Shown: positions 7,161 through 17,017, counted from the stretch's first letter. The stretch is 64,000 bases of DNA from Haladaptatus sp. ZSTT2 (GCF_037081775.1 NZ_JBAMHQ010000001.1:124001-188000); one strand, 5' to 3'. Notes: generated by a model not told the origin, from the letters alone. Translations and numbers: made by a program.

Positions 7161-10070
7161 ATGACTCGTGCTTCCAGCGGGGACGACCTCCACACCCCGT
7201 TGACTGACGACTGCGATGAGGCGCTGCACGCCTTTGAAACAGTTGTCGAAGTGACGGATGTTGGTTCCATCACGCTCGATGGTGCCGGAACCATCACAAC
7301 CGCAAACGAGCGGTTCTGTGAGTTAGTCGGTCGCGAAGAGCAAGCTGTCGTCGGGACTGCGTTCACGCAGTTGCTCGACGACTCCGCAGTATCGTTCCAG
7401 TCGATATACAGCCAGCTCGACGCCGGTGACCCGTCGACCCAAAGCGTCTCGACTACCCTCTCGAACGCAACCGGCGGGGCTGTCGAGTGCAACCTCCACC
7501 TCCAATCGCTGTCCGGTGACCCCATGTCAGAGACGGTCTTGGTCATCGTCAACCCGACGACCCACCAGCCCGACTCGAACGCTGCTGACCCGACTAAATC
7601 GCCCGCAAACGACGCGCAGGGAGAAGACCTCGAACGCTACAAGACCGTCCTTGAGACCATCCACGACGGCGTCTACGTCGCAAACGAGGACTACGAGTTC
7701 GAGATGGTAAACGACGGCTACGCCTCGATGGTCGGCTCCAACCGCGACGACCTCATCGGCAAACACATTTCGACCGTCGTTAACGACGATGTCGTCGAAA
7801 CGGGCACCGAGCTTCGCCGAGAGCTTCACGACGGCGACCGCAAATCGGGCTCTGTGGTCGTCGACTTAGAACACGCAGACGGCGAGAAAGTCACCGCAGA
7901 GACGCGCTTTGCCCCGCTCCCAACCGACGACGGGTCGTTCAAGGGAACGGTCGGCGTCGTCAGAGATTTAAGCGACCGGAACGACCAAGTTCGCTTCCTC
8001 GAACGGCAGGTGCGCCAACAACGGGCAATCGCTGATTTCGGGCAGCAAGCGCTCGTCGACCGCGATATAGATGCGTTGCTTCAAGCCGCAACCGACCTCG
8101 TCGCAGACGGACTTGACGTTGACTTGAGCAAAGTCTTAGACCTCGACGAAACCACCGGACAATTCCGCCTCAGAGCGGGCGTTGGCTGGGACGACGGCTG
8201 CATCGGAAACGCAACCGTGGCAGCAGATACCAGTACACAAGCGGGATACACGCTTCTCTCTGCAGAGCCAGTCATCGTCGAAGATTTCGAAACGAATACG
8301 CAATTTTCGGCCTCACAGCTCCTCAAAGAACACGATGTCCGGAGTGGTATCAGCGTCATCATCGGCGAACCAGACGACCCGTGGGGCGTGTTCGGCGTAC
8401 ACACTACGACCACCCATGGATTCACAGAACAGGACGTTTCGTTCGTCCAGAGCATCGCGAACATCCTCGCCGCCGCACTCTCTCGCGCCGAACGGGAACG
8501 AGAGCTAGAGCGCTATGAGACAATCGTCGAAACCATCTGGGACGGCGTCTACGCGCTTGACCCGGACGACAACTTTGCGATGGTCAACGACGCCTACTGT
8601 GAGATGACGGGCTACGACCGCGAAGAACTTCTCGGGAACCACGCCACGCTCGTCCACAACGACACAATTCAAGAGCGCGTTCAAAACATGGCCGCAGAGA
8701 TGCGCGGTGGCGACCGAGAGCAGGCCACCATCGAACTTGACTTCCAGAGAAAAGACGGCACCTCGGTTCCGGCCGAGGCACGGTTTGGCCCGTATCCGTA
8801 CGACACCGGGTCAGCCGGTCGGGCGGGCGTGGTCAGAGACATCACCGACCGCCGGGCGTGGGAGCAACAAGTCGAGATGATGAACGACCTAAACGAGGTC
8901 GTCCGCGAAATCACCCACGCCCTCGTCGAATCGAACGCCCGCACGGACATCGAGCGGCTCGTCTGTGAGCGCTTTGGCACCGCAGACCTCTATGAGTTCG
9001 CATGGCTCGGGTCGGTCGCAGACGACGGAACGAGTCTCGAATCCATCGCGGAAGCAGGCGTCACTGACTATTTAGAAGGCGTCACCATCACTGCAGACGA
9101 GAGCGAAACCGGTTGCGGCCCGACCGGCCGTGCCCTGCGCGAGCAAGAACCCGTGTTCATCACGAATGTTCTCGGAAACGACGAGTACGAGCCGTGGCAC
9201 GACGACGCGCGCGAGCGTGGCTACCGGTCGGTGGCCGCCATTCCGCTCACCTACCAGAACATCTCCTACGGTGTGCTTACCATCTACTCTGCGCGCAGCG
9301 ATGCGTTTGGCGAAAACGAACAACGCATTCTCTCGCAGGTTGGCGACGTAATTGGCCACGCCATCAACGCCATCGAACGCAAGGAAGCGCTGATGGCAGA
9401 CCGCATCACGGAAATCACCTTCCGAACGGACGACCTCCCGGACGCGCTCCAAGCGCTCGATGGGGAAATGGGTGTGGTGACCGTAGACCGCGTCGTTCCG
9501 CTCAACGACGGGACGGTGTTGAAGTACCACTCGGTCCGTGAGATGTCCCCAGCGGTGTACAAAGACGCACTCGAAGACGTGCCGTGGGTCACCGATATCC
9601 GGGAGATAAATGCCTCGCCCGACGTGACGCGCTTTGAGGTGGTGACCGAGGAGCCAACGGCGAGTTCGACGCTTGCGACCTACGGTGGTCGCCTCCACTC
9701 GATTACATTCACCCACGACAGCGTCGAAATCGAAGCCGAACTGCCTGCGTCCGTTGACCTGCGGCAGGTGAGCGACGCGCTTTGTGAGCGCTACCCTGGC
9801 CTCGAACTCGTGTCGAGAAACACCATCGACCGCAAGGTTGCGATGCCAGAAGAACTCGCAGAGAGCTTGATTGGGCAGCTCACAGAACGCCAGCGCACCG
9901 CGCTCAAGTCCGCGTACTACGCGGGCTTTTTCGACTGGCCACGCGAGAGCGCCGGGACGGACGTCGCTGCCTCGCTCGACGTGTCACCGGCCACGTTCCA
10001 CGAACACCTGCGCAGAGCGCAACGAAAAATCTTCACGACCCTCTTCGAAGTCAGCCCCACTGCTGACTAA
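7161..10070 (+). CDS. Bat-like multi-sensor regulator (PAS-PAS-GAF-PAS-GAF-HTH_10)
   Basis: This 969-residue soluble protein resembles the bacterio-opsin activator family. Reading along it: PAS at about 25-120, PAS at 155-275, GAF at 290-430, PAS at 445-565, GAF at 580-740, a bacterio-opsin-activator-type domain at about 745-895 and a C-terminal HTH_10 (LTERQRTALKSAYYAGFFDWPRE, about 905-955). PAS2 and PAS3 are clearly homologous (ETIHDGVY and ETIWDGVY), suggesting internal duplication. No kinase domain is present, so sensing should couple directly to DNA binding. No opsin gene lies in the window, and its ligand and targets are unknown. Confidence 0.88.
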   Translation: MTRASSGDDLHTPLTDDCDEALHAFETVVEVTDVGSITLDGAGTITTANERFCELVGREEQAVVGTAFTQLLDDSAVSFQSIYSQLDAGDPSTQSVSTTLSNATGGAVECNLHLQSLSGDPMSETVLVIVNPTTHQPDSNAADPTKSPANDAQGEDLERYKTVLETIHDGVYVANEDYEFEMVNDGYASMVGSNRDDLIGKHISTVVNDDVVETGTELRRELHDGDRKSGSVVVDLEHADGEKVTAETRFAPLPTDDGSFKGTVGVVRDLSDRNDQVRFLERQVRQQRAIADFGQQALVDRDIDALLQAATDLVADGLDVDLSKVLDLDETTGQFRLRAGVGWDDGCIGNATVAADTSTQAGYTLLSAEPVIVEDFETNTQFSASQLLKEHDVRSGISVIIGEPDDPWGVFGVHTTTTHGFTEQDVSFVQSIANILAAALSRAERERELERYETIVETIWDGVYALDPDDNFAMVNDAYCEMTGYDREELLGNHATLVHNDTIQERVQNMAAEMRGGDREQATIELDFQRKDGTSVPAEARFGPYPYDTGSAGRAGVVRDITDRRAWEQQVEMMNDLNEVVREITHALVESNARTDIERLVCERFGTADLYEFAWLGSVADDGTSLESIAEAGVTDYLEGVTITADESETGCGPTGRALREQEPVFITNVLGNDEYEPWHDDARERGYRSVAAIPLTYQNISYGVLTIYSARSDAFGENEQRILSQVGDVIGHAINAIERKEALMADRITEITFRTDDLPDALQALDGEMGVVTVDRVVPLNDGTVLKYHSVREMSPAVYKDALEDVPWVTDIREINASPDVTRFEVVTEEPTASSTLATYGGRLHSITFTHDSVEIEAELPASVDLRQVSDALCERYPGLELVSRNTIDRKVAMPEELAESLIGQLTERQRTALKSAYYAGFFDWPRESAGTDVAASLDVSPATFHEHLRRAQRKIFTTLFEVSPTAD

Positions 10071-10076
10071 CACCAG

Positions 10077-10571
10077 TCAGTCAGACTGAATCTTGTTCTC
10101 TTCTTCGCTCAGCTTTCCCGGCGACTGAGCCGTCATCGGCTCGTCGAAGCCGGTTGGTGCAAGGGTTGGTTCGCAGATGATTTTCTCGCGGCCCAGACGA
10201 AATCGGTTGAGCGATTTTTCGTCTTCCATGTCTTGGAGCAACCGACTCACGGTCGCATCAGACCAGCCAACGAGACTTGCGAGTTCTTTCTGTCGCATTC
10301 GCCCGTCGTTTTCGTTGACCATCTCGAGCACCATCTCTTCTGGCGTCATTCCGGTTTTCACGACAAAATCCGCTTTCGAGTGTTCATAGGTGTAATCGAT
10401 GAACTCCTGTGTTGCGGATTTTTCGGCCCCGGATTCCCCCCCTTCGGTCCCATCCAACTCACTCGCCGCTATACTTCCGTCAGTGTCGTCTGCGCCAATC
10501 CCAAGAACGTCACGCAGACGCACCAGTAACGCCTGCAATGGAGTATCTTCGGATTGTTCCTTCGTATCCAT
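10077..10571 (-). CDS. Winged-helix regulator with DUF7343-type HTH
   Basis: This 164-residue acidic cytoplasmic protein has a low-complexity N-terminal half and a winged-helix domain at about 75-140 (EMVLEMVNENDGRMRQKELASLVGWSDATVSRLLQDMEDE, quoted here as position and family only beyond the key words GRMRQ and GWSDATVS). The same domain forms the cytoplasmic tail of the membrane protein at 23414-24541 (GRMRQ, GWSKSKVS, GREN), so the two regulators are related. The ATG at 10571 starts a clean coding sequence; upstream codons are not coding-like. It converges on the Bat-like gene. I believe the domain is DUF7343, from memory. Confidence 0.75.
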   Translation of the reverse strand: MDTKEQSEDTPLQALLVRLRDVLGIGADDTDGSIAASELDGTEGGESGAEKSATQEFIDYTYEHSKADFVVKTGMTPEEMVLEMVNENDGRMRQKELASLVGWSDATVSRLLQDMEDEKSLNRFRLGREKIICEPTLAPTGFDEPMTAQSPGKLSEEENKIQSD

Positions 10572-10893
10572 CTCAACTCGTGGTATTACATCGACCAAAC
10601 AGATACTCCCTGCCCCTAAACAATTGGGGCGTGGCGGTCGCTTTGGAGGGTGCATCGTGGCACAGTCTGTTGATTTGTGCCCTTTTGCCCCTCACCAATG
10701 AGCATCCCAGTGGGTCACGGCGCGGAATTTATGTCAGATGGATGTATGGATTGGTGTGTTGGAGGGCAGATGGCGCTTGGCCGGAACCAGCCAGCGCCAA
10801 CGCCCACTACTCAGTTATACTCAGAACCAGCACATACGGACATTCCCTAACTGGTCGGGGTTTCTCGAAACACATGGGGAAAGGGGGTGGTCC
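10572..10893. other. Intergenic region with hairpin, no gene seen
   Basis: No convincing coding sequence lies in these 322 nt. They hold the upstream region of the winged-helix regulator (minus strand). The right half holds the 3' flank of the APH-like gene. At 10771-10799 a stem TGGCGCT/AGCGCCA continues with GGC/GCC after one bulged base, around an 8-nt loop. It lies about 95 nt past the APH-like stop codon and may mark transcript end or RNA processing. A small CCCC...GGGG hairpin occurs near 10614-10630. Confidence 0.35.
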
Positions 10894-11829
10894 TCACTCG
10901 GAGAGCACCGCCGCAAGTCTCGCCCGATGAAACGAAACGGCGTCCACACCGGTTCGCTCCGGGAAGCCAGGGCGCGTCACGTCTCCGCGCGAATCGACCG
11001 CCGAGTGGACGATTGCCGCGAGTCGGTACGCAGCGTCCACTGCGGGATACGGCCGCACCGTTTCATACCCCCGCCTGAACGCCGTCCGGAATGGCTCACT
11101 CGACTTGACGTACCAGTCACAGACGAGGTGTTCTGCCTTCGCAACCGAGAGTCCCGGCGCACCAGCGAGTGGGTCGCCCCAGTCGATGAGGGCGGTGACC
11201 GTCCCGTCTTGGACCAGCGCGTTTCCCGGGCGGAAGTCCCACGGATAGAGACACGACGCTGGAGACTCGGGTATCGCTGCATGCACAAACACGTCTCGCA
11301 GTCGCTCGCGGAAATCGTCGAACGCAGCGGGCAGGGTATCAACACCCGCGAGCGCATACACACGGAACCACGACGCCCAGTTGTCGAGTCCGGTGACGCG
11401 AAAGTCGGCTGTCTCACTGTCCCACACCACGTCGCCAAACGCGTCGAACGAACACACCTCGTGGACTTCTGCGAGATACCGCCCGAACGTCGCGGCGAGC
11501 GTCTGTTGGCGTGCAACAGCAAAGCCGGTGAACCGTTCGTGGAGGTCTGCGCCGTCTGTGTGCTCGACCACGACGTACGCACGTGCGTCGAGGGTTCCCT
11601 GTGCCAGTTGTCGAGGCACCGGAACCGACGTTTCAGCCCGAATCCGCTGTGCGAGCACCGACTCGGTGTCGAGCGCGTCTGAGTCGTCGGTGTGTTGGAC
11701 GACGACCGTCGCGCCATCAGTGAACCTGACGATTGCCGTCTCCTTCTGATTCCCACGCGTTGTGGGGGTTACCGACGCGACCTCGCGGTCGGGGAACTCT
11801 TGGGCGACAATGGCTCGGACGGCATCCAT
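10894..11829 (-). CDS. APH-family phosphotransferase
   Basis: This 311-residue protein of the aminoglycoside-phosphotransferase/choline-kinase fold has ATP-binding N-lobe strands (AIVRFTDGATVVVQHT, region 30-45). A catalytic-loop equivalent reads PWDFRPGNAL, where the usual HGD is PWD but the Asp and downstream Asn are kept, and a metal-binding LIDWGDP follows. The substrate is unknown; drug resistance is not implied. The ATG at 11829 fits the family; 67 more open codons upstream would overlap the HAD gene. The gene starts 40 nt after that HAD gene ends on the same strand, so they may be cotranscribed. Confidence 0.8.
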   Translation of the reverse strand: MDAVRAIVAQEFPDREVASVTPTTRGNQKETAIVRFTDGATVVVQHTDDSDALDTESVLAQRIRAETSVPVPRQLAQGTLDARAYVVVEHTDGADLHERFTGFAVARQQTLAATFGRYLAEVHEVCSFDAFGDVVWDSETADFRVTGLDNWASWFRVYALAGVDTLPAAFDDFRERLRDVFVHAAIPESPASCLYPWDFRPGNALVQDGTVTALIDWGDPLAGAPGLSVAKAEHLVCDWYVKSSEPFRTAFRRGYETVRPYPAVDAAYRLAAIVHSAVDSRGDVTRPGFPERTGVDAVSFHRARLAAVLSE

Positions 11830-11869
11830 CACTGGGTGTTCTTGCCGCGAAACGAAAGGTGCACCGCCG

Positions 11870-12553
11870 TTACCGCCCCACGTCCGCAAGAATCGTGTCG
11901 AGGCTGTCGAGTCGATGAAGGATGTAATCGGGGTCGTACCCCGCCACATCGGGCGATTCTGTGTGAGGATACCACGCGGCGAGCAAGCCCGCTCGCTGTG
12001 CTCCAGCCACGTCGTATTCGAGCGAATCACCGACGTGGAGCGCCGCGTCTGGGGGCACGTCGAGGGCAGCGAGCGCCCGGTCGAACGGGTCGCGGTGGGG
12101 CTTTCGGCGGGGCATATCGCCCGCGTACACGATAACGTCGAAGGCGTCTGTGAGGCCGAGCGCCTCGACTTTCACCGCCTGTCGCCGCGACGGACCGTTC
12201 GTCACGAGGCCGACCTGTCCGTGGGCGGTGGCGTCGGCGAGCGCCTGTTTCGCGCCGGGCTGGAACGACACGGCGCTCCAATCGACCGTCTCGGCGAAGC
12301 CACGGGCAAGCGCCGTGGTATCGACCTCTTGCCGCCCGTATTTCGCTGCCACCACGTCGTACCCTGCCGCGAGATACCCAACCTCGTCGTTCGGGTCCGG
12401 CGGCCCGGAGAGCGCGTCCCAGAGGTCGGCTGGCTCGCCAAAGGGCGCGACCCCAGCGACCTCGAACGCACTCGCGTAGATGGCGGCTGTGTCCTGGTCG
12501 TTCCGACAGAGCGTGCCATCTAAATCGAACAGGGTGGCCGAAATCGTGTGCAC
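11870..12553 (-). CDS. HAD-superfamily phosphatase (PGP-like)
   Basis: This 227-residue hydrolase has all HAD motifs: I (FDLDGTL, nucleophile Asp near 9), II (LVTNGPS), III (Lys in PRRKPHRDPF) and IV (HVGDSLEYDVAGAQRAG). A helical cap follows motif I. Small-molecule phosphates such as phosphoglycolate or nucleotides are typical substrates, but none can be assigned. The start is taken as GTG at 12553 (V-H-T-I-S-A-T before motif I), because the open frame beyond it runs into the divergent MATE gene. It probably shares a transcript with the APH-like gene. Confidence 0.85.
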   Translation of the reverse strand: MHTISATLFDLDGTLCRNDQDTAAIYASAFEVAGVAPFGEPADLWDALSGPPDPNDEVGYLAAGYDVVAAKYGRQEVDTTALARGFAETVDWSAVSFQPGAKQALADATAHGQVGLVTNGPSRRQAVKVEALGLTDAFDVIVYAGDMPRRKPHRDPFDRALAALDVPPDAALHVGDSLEYDVAGAQRAGLLAAWYPHTESPDVAGYDPDYILHRLDSLDTILADVGR

Positions 12554-12641
12554 ACCAGCCGTAGGCGTGGCGGCAAGAAAAAGAAGGCGTCGCTGTCTGC
12601 GTTCAGAACCCCTTTCTGCGTGCCTCTCGAACCCGCTCGTA

Positions 12642-14084
12642 GTGGTCCGCGTTCCGAATCCGCTGAGTGCCCTCCTTCTCAGTATTGGTCTCGCCCTCTC
12701 TCGGCTCGGACTCATCACCGAACAGCGTGCGCGCCACACAGCCGACCTCGCGTGGCCGCGCATCGTCACCGGTCTCGCCCGCATGTCGAAAAGCGCCGCT
12801 GACGTGGCGATGGTCGGCGTCGCGCTCGGCCGCGTCGGCATCGCCGGGGTTGGCTTCGCCAGTCCCTACTGGGGGCTCGTGTTCAGCATCGGCGGCGGCC
12901 TCGCCGCTGGCACCATCGCGCTCGTCTCCCAGCGATACGGCGCAGAGCGCTTCGACCAACTCGGCCAAGCCATCCGGTCGAGCGCCGCGCTCGTCGTCGC
13001 CATCACGCTCCCCGTCGCTGCGGTGTTCTATCTGTTCCCCGTCGAACTCATCTCGCTACTGAGTTCCGACGAAACGGTGATTCGCTACGGCGCAGACTAC
13101 CTCCGAATCCTCGCCTTTGGCGTGCCGTTTGGCGCGCTCAACCTCATCGCCAGTCGCGCGCTCATCGGTGCTGACGACGCGTGGACGCCGATGGTGCTGC
13201 GTGCGACGGGTGCGGTCATGAACATCGCGCTCAACGCCGTGCTCATCTTCGGCCTCGGGATGGGCGTCGTCGGCGCGGCGCTCGGCACCGTCCTCTCGAA
13301 CGTCCTCGTCACCTTCGCGTTCGTCGTTGGCCTCTCGCGGGGGCGCTTACCCGGCGTTGGCGACTTGCCCGTCACCGTCTCACCAACTGGTTCGTTCGTC
13401 GATTGGGAGACCATGCGCGACGTGGTGAGCATCGGGCTTCCCGTCGTTGGCCGCAACTCCGTCTGGACGGTTGCGCGCTTTCCCACCCTCGCCTTCCTCG
13501 ATCTGTTCGGCGCGACGGTCGTCGCTGCCTACATCATCACCCGACGGATTTGGGGCCTCATTAACACGCCCGGCTGGGGCTTTGGCCTCGCCGCGAGCAG
13601 TCTCGTCGGGCAGGAACTCGGCCGAGACGACGAAGACGGCGCGGAAGCCTATGGGAGAGAAATCGTCCGCTTCTCGGTTGCGACGTACATCGTCGCCGCC
13701 GCCGCCGTCATCGCCTTTGCTCGCCCTATCGTGACGCTGTTCGTTGACTCCCCGACAGACCCCGCCGTAAAAATCGCGGTGGACATGGTGTACGTCTCCG
13801 CCATCGCCGTCGTCTTCCAAGGTGTCACGAGCAGTATCTCGGGCGCGCTCGACTCGACTGGTGACACGCGCTGGCCGTTTTACAGCTTCGTCATCGGGAT
13901 GTTTGGGTTCTCCATCCCGCTCATCTACCTTGGCGGGACGACGGCGCTCGGGATTTATGGCATCTACCTCGCCTTCTTCGGGGAGACGGTGGTTCCGGCC
14001 GTCATCAACTATTATCGCTTTACGACCGGGAAGTGGAAGGCCATCAGCCGGACGTATCGCCCGGATGCGGTGGCGGACGACTGA
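12642..14084 (+). CDS. MATE-family multidrug/metabolite exporter
   Basis: This 480-residue integral membrane protein has about 12 hydrophobic segments in two repeated halves and the MATE signatures ARMSKSAADVAMVG, SPYWGLVFSIGGG and LVSQRYGAE near the N-terminus. It should export cationic compounds using a Na+ or H+ gradient. The start is taken as GTG 12642 because family members begin with a similar RVPNPL segment; this avoids overlap with the HAD gene, whose start is 88 nt away in the opposite direction. Substrate is unknown. Confidence 0.88.
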   Translation: MVRVPNPLSALLLSIGLALSRLGLITEQRARHTADLAWPRIVTGLARMSKSAADVAMVGVALGRVGIAGVGFASPYWGLVFSIGGGLAAGTIALVSQRYGAERFDQLGQAIRSSAALVVAITLPVAAVFYLFPVELISLLSSDETVIRYGADYLRILAFGVPFGALNLIASRALIGADDAWTPMVLRATGAVMNIALNAVLIFGLGMGVVGAALGTVLSNVLVTFAFVVGLSRGRLPGVGDLPVTVSPTGSFVDWETMRDVVSIGLPVVGRNSVWTVARFPTLAFLDLFGATVVAAYIITRRIWGLINTPGWGFGLAASSLVGQELGRDDEDGAEAYGREIVRFSVATYIVAAAAVIAFARPIVTLFVDSPTDPAVKIAVDMVYVSAIAVVFQGVTSSISGALDSTGDTRWPFYSFVIGMFGFSIPLIYLGGTTALGIYGIYLAFFGETVVPAVINYYRFTTGKWKAISRTYRPDAVADD

Positions 14085-14090
14085 ACCGCG

Positions 14091-14555
14091 TTACTCGTCG
14101 GGGAACGGTTCGCCGGGCGCAATGCCCGTCAAGTCGATGATTTGTGCCATCCACGCGAGTTTGAACGCCATCACCAGCGCGGTTGCGAGGACGGCGTGAA
14201 CTGGCCGCCGCCGGAGCGTCGCCCACCCCAAATAGGCCGTCGCTGGCACGTTGAGGAGATTGAGGACGTTGGGCCACGATAGCCCCACCGTTCCGTTGCC
14301 CTGCGCCAGCCACGCACGCTCTGCGAGCACGCCGCGCGTCATCCACGCATCGGTCGTTTCCGGCGGGCGAAACGCGGCTGGATTGATGATGAGCCACACG
14401 ACCAGCCCCGCCACGAGCCGCCATTTTCGCTGATAGAGCGCGTACACGAGGGCGGGCGTCGTCGCCGCCCGCGTCCACCCGCTCCACGGGTTCGCGTGGC
14501 GCTTCCAGACGCTGTCTGGGAGGATGGTGTGTGCTGAGTCGTTTGCGTCGTCCAT
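14091..14555 (-). CDS. DUF6653-type membrane protein
   Basis: This 154-residue protein has three or four hydrophobic segments (about 30-65 and 92-140). Conserved-looking words are KRHANPWSGWTR, INPAAFRPP and LGWAT. The pattern fits a small haloarchaeal/bacterial membrane family that I recall as DUF6653; the name is from memory. It converges on the MATE gene, with 6 nt between stops. The ATG at 14555 is followed by an acidic cytoplasmic N-terminus. Function is unknown. Confidence 0.7.
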   Translation of the reverse strand: MDDANDSAHTILPDSVWKRHANPWSGWTRAATTPALVYALYQRKWRLVAGLVVWLIINPAAFRPPETTDAWMTRGVLAERAWLAQGNGTVGLSWPNVLNLLNVPATAYLGWATLRRRPVHAVLATALVMAFKLAWMAQIIDLTGIAPGEPFPDE

Positions 14556-14698
14556 ACTTGCAGGTTGTACGCTCGTGAGTAAACTGTATCACCCACCGTC
14601 GCACACTCGGGAGTACAGGAACCTCCGCACGCATGTAAAAACGCGGTGAGCAACGCCCTTGCCCATCTCCCCGTCGAAATTTAACAACGTCAGATAGT

Positions 14699-14734
14699 CA
14701 GTATAATTGTTAATACCAATTTTTAAATATACTG
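14699..14734 (+). promoter_or_regulatory. AT-rich promoter with inverted repeat before the 7TM kinase
   Basis: Inside a very AT-rich stretch, CAGTATA (14699-14705) and TATACTG (14728-14734) form a perfect 7-bp inverted repeat enclosing TTTTTAAATAT, a likely TATA box. It lies about 75 nt before the kinase ATG at 14810, leaving a leader of roughly 45 nt. The regulator is unknown. Confidence 0.35.
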
Positions 14735-14809
14735 CCAACGACTGTCGGTTAAGTAAAATATTCAACTAGTGTACCTGGCTGTTGCGAATATTTGTTCTGC
14801 TTGGAAAAA

Positions 14810-16855
14810 ATGCCGTGGCAATACACACCCTACACGATTCCGCTGCTCCTTATCGCGCTTCTCACCGCGATTATCGGTGGATTTTCGCTACGTGAGAGGT
14901 CTGAGAAAGCGGCATTCGCGTTCGTGCTCTTTTTGGCCGCCATCGTCGAGTGGCAACTTGCGTATATTCTCCAGCTGGCCGCGGTCACCCTCTCTGCGAA
15001 ACTCCTGTGGAACTTCGCGGTGTACGTTGGTGCGGTCATAGTTCCGGGGGCATGGATGGTGTTCGCGCTCCTCTACACCGGGCGACAGCGGTTTGTGACA
15101 CGACGAACGACCGCCGCGCTCACGGTCGTCCCTCTCCTCACACTTGCACTCCTCTGGACGAACGAGAGCCACCACCTCGTGTTCGCCTCCCAGTCGCTCG
15201 ATACAAATGGGTCGTTCGTCGTCTTGACCCAACAGATGGGCACGTGGCACTGGTTCTTGCTCGCGTACCTGTACACGCAAGTGCTCATCGCAATCCTCGC
15301 TATCATCGACCACTTTTCTCAGGGAACAGACGACTTTCGCGGTATCGTCGCCGTTTTTCTCGTCGCCTCGCTGACCCCACTGTTCGCAAACGTGGCGTAC
15401 TTCGCCCACTTGGTTCGCATCAACCCCACGCCGCTCGCGTTCGGGGTGACGGTGGTCGTCCTTTCGATCTCGATGTATCGCTACCAGTTGTTCGACATCG
15501 TCCCCATCGCCCACGACTTGGTCGTCCAACAGATTACCGACCCAATCGTGATTCTCGACACAGACGGGCGTGTCGCTGAGATGAACGACGCGGCAAAAGA
15601 CCTGTTCTCCATCGACGCTGCGTTCACCGGCCGCCACGGCTCCGACCTCTTGGGGGACGTGTATCCCCACATCGCTGCATATGACGGTGAGGACGAACAG
15701 CACTCCAACACTGCCTTCGAACTCGGTGAGTATCGCTACTTCACCATTCGCCTCATGCCGATTGCCGACGACACACAGGAACCAGTCGGCAAAATCGTGA
15801 TTTTCAGAGAAGTTACCGATCGAATGCGGGCGGAAAAACGCTTCGAGCTGCTCATCGAGAACGTGACCGACATCATCACCGTGATCGAAGCCGACGGAAC
15901 CGTCCGATTCCAGAGTCAGGCGTTCGAGCACGTCCTCGGGTACGACCCCGAGACCGTCGTTGGGGACACGGTGTTCCACCTCGTCCACCCCGACGACCTC
16001 GACCACATTGTCGAGGAGTTCGTCGACGACATCGAGGATTTCGGGCGACTCACACAAACCGAGGCGCGATTTCGCCACGCAGATGGGTCGTGGCGAACGC
16101 TCGAACTCCACGGGAAGAACCTCCTCAACCATCCGGTCGTCCGTGGCGTCGTCATCACCGCACGCGACGTGACCGAACGAGAGCAACACGCACAGGAACT
16201 GAAACGCCAGAACGACCGGTTAGCCGAGTTCGCCAACGTCGTTTCCCACGACCTGCGAAATCCACTGACGGTCGCCAAGGGACGACTCGAAATCGCCCAA
16301 GAAACCGGCGACAGTGAGCATTTCGAGGCGATTGCCCGGGCGACGACGCGGATGGAACGCATCATCAACGATGTCCTCACGTTGGCCAAGCAAGGTGACG
16401 CAGTCGGGGAGACCCAACGCCTCTTGGTGGCTACTGTCGCTACGGAGGCGTGGGAGACGGTCGATACCCGCGCCGCGATGCTCACCGTCGAGACAGACCA
16501 GGTTATCGAAGCGGACGAAAGTCGTCTCATCCAACTGTTCGAGAACCTGTTTCGAAACGCCATCGAACACGGTGGCCCTGACGTGACCGTTCGTGTTGGC
16601 TCGCTTGTAGACGAGCAGGGATTCTACGTCGAAGACACCGGCCCAGGCATCCCGGAAGCTGACCGCGTCCGGGTCTTCGAATCCGGCTTCACGACCAACC
16701 AATCGGGAACCGGCTTCGGACTCGCCATCATCGAACAGATTGTCGAGGCACACGGCTGGGTCATTGCAGTCACGGCGGGTTCAGACGGGGGTGCGCGATT
16801 CGAAATCTACGAGAACGTCCGGACTGAGTTGGATGAGACAGAGCACCTCTCCTGA
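14810..16855 (+). CDS. Membrane histidine kinase: 7TM-PAS-PAS-HisKA-HATPase
   Basis: This 681-residue sensor kinase has an N-terminal seven-helix membrane domain (about 1-225, the 7TM histidine-kinase class). It is followed by PAS at about 240-340 and PAS at 345-465, then HisKA with the H-box SHDLRNPLTV, and a HATPase domain with N-box (NLFRNAIEHGG), G1 (DTGPGIP) and G2 (GTGFGLAI). All catalytic motifs look intact. No receiver-domain gene is nearby, so the partner response regulator lies elsewhere or output goes through a shared receiver. The ATG at 14810 precedes the first membrane helix better than one 6 codons upstream. Confidence 0.9.
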   Translation: MPWQYTPYTIPLLLIALLTAIIGGFSLRERSEKAAFAFVLFLAAIVEWQLAYILQLAAVTLSAKLLWNFAVYVGAVIVPGAWMVFALLYTGRQRFVTRRTTAALTVVPLLTLALLWTNESHHLVFASQSLDTNGSFVVLTQQMGTWHWFLLAYLYTQVLIAILAIIDHFSQGTDDFRGIVAVFLVASLTPLFANVAYFAHLVRINPTPLAFGVTVVVLSISMYRYQLFDIVPIAHDLVVQQITDPIVILDTDGRVAEMNDAAKDLFSIDAAFTGRHGSDLLGDVYPHIAAYDGEDEQHSNTAFELGEYRYFTIRLMPIADDTQEPVGKIVIFREVTDRMRAEKRFELLIENVTDIITVIEADGTVRFQSQAFEHVLGYDPETVVGDTVFHLVHPDDLDHIVEEFVDDIEDFGRLTQTEARFRHADGSWRTLELHGKNLLNHPVVRGVVITARDVTEREQHAQELKRQNDRLAEFANVVSHDLRNPLTVAKGRLEIAQETGDSEHFEAIARATTRMERIINDVLTLAKQGDAVGETQRLLVATVATEAWETVDTRAAMLTVETDQVIEADESRLIQLFENLFRNAIEHGGPDVTVRVGSLVDEQGFYVEDTGPGIPEADRVRVFESGFTTNQSGTGFGLAIIEQIVEAHGWVIAVTAGSDGGARFEIYENVRTELDETEHLS

Positions 16856-16901
16856 CTCCTCGTGTGCGGAAGCGCTCACGTGTCGAATCACACACGAGGA
16901 G
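16856..16901 (+). terminator. Stem-loop directly after the 7TM kinase stop codon
   Basis: CTCCTCGTGTG at 16856-16866 and CACACGAGGAG at 16891-16901 are perfect 11-bp complements around a 24-nt loop, starting immediately after the TGA. A second overlapping repeat, CGCTCAC/GTGAGCG (16873-16879/16104 nt further numbering 16904-16910), could form an alternative fold. There is no T-tract, so it may be an RNA-processing or stability element instead of a classical terminator. Confidence 0.45.
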
Positions 16902-17017
16902 CTGTGAGCGTGACGTGGTGGATCTGAACACCAAAAACTCCAACTGATGGCCCCTCACAAAACCACTCTCACCGTCCGCCCGAGAATCTCTATTAGCGTT
17001 CCTCACCAATTGTTACT

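Noticed and set aside
14888-16189. Long minus-strand open frame (433 codons) opposite the 7TM kinase
   Set aside because: It is a shadow of the kinase gene: the plus frame has complete 7TM, PAS and kinase motifs, while the antisense product shows no family features.
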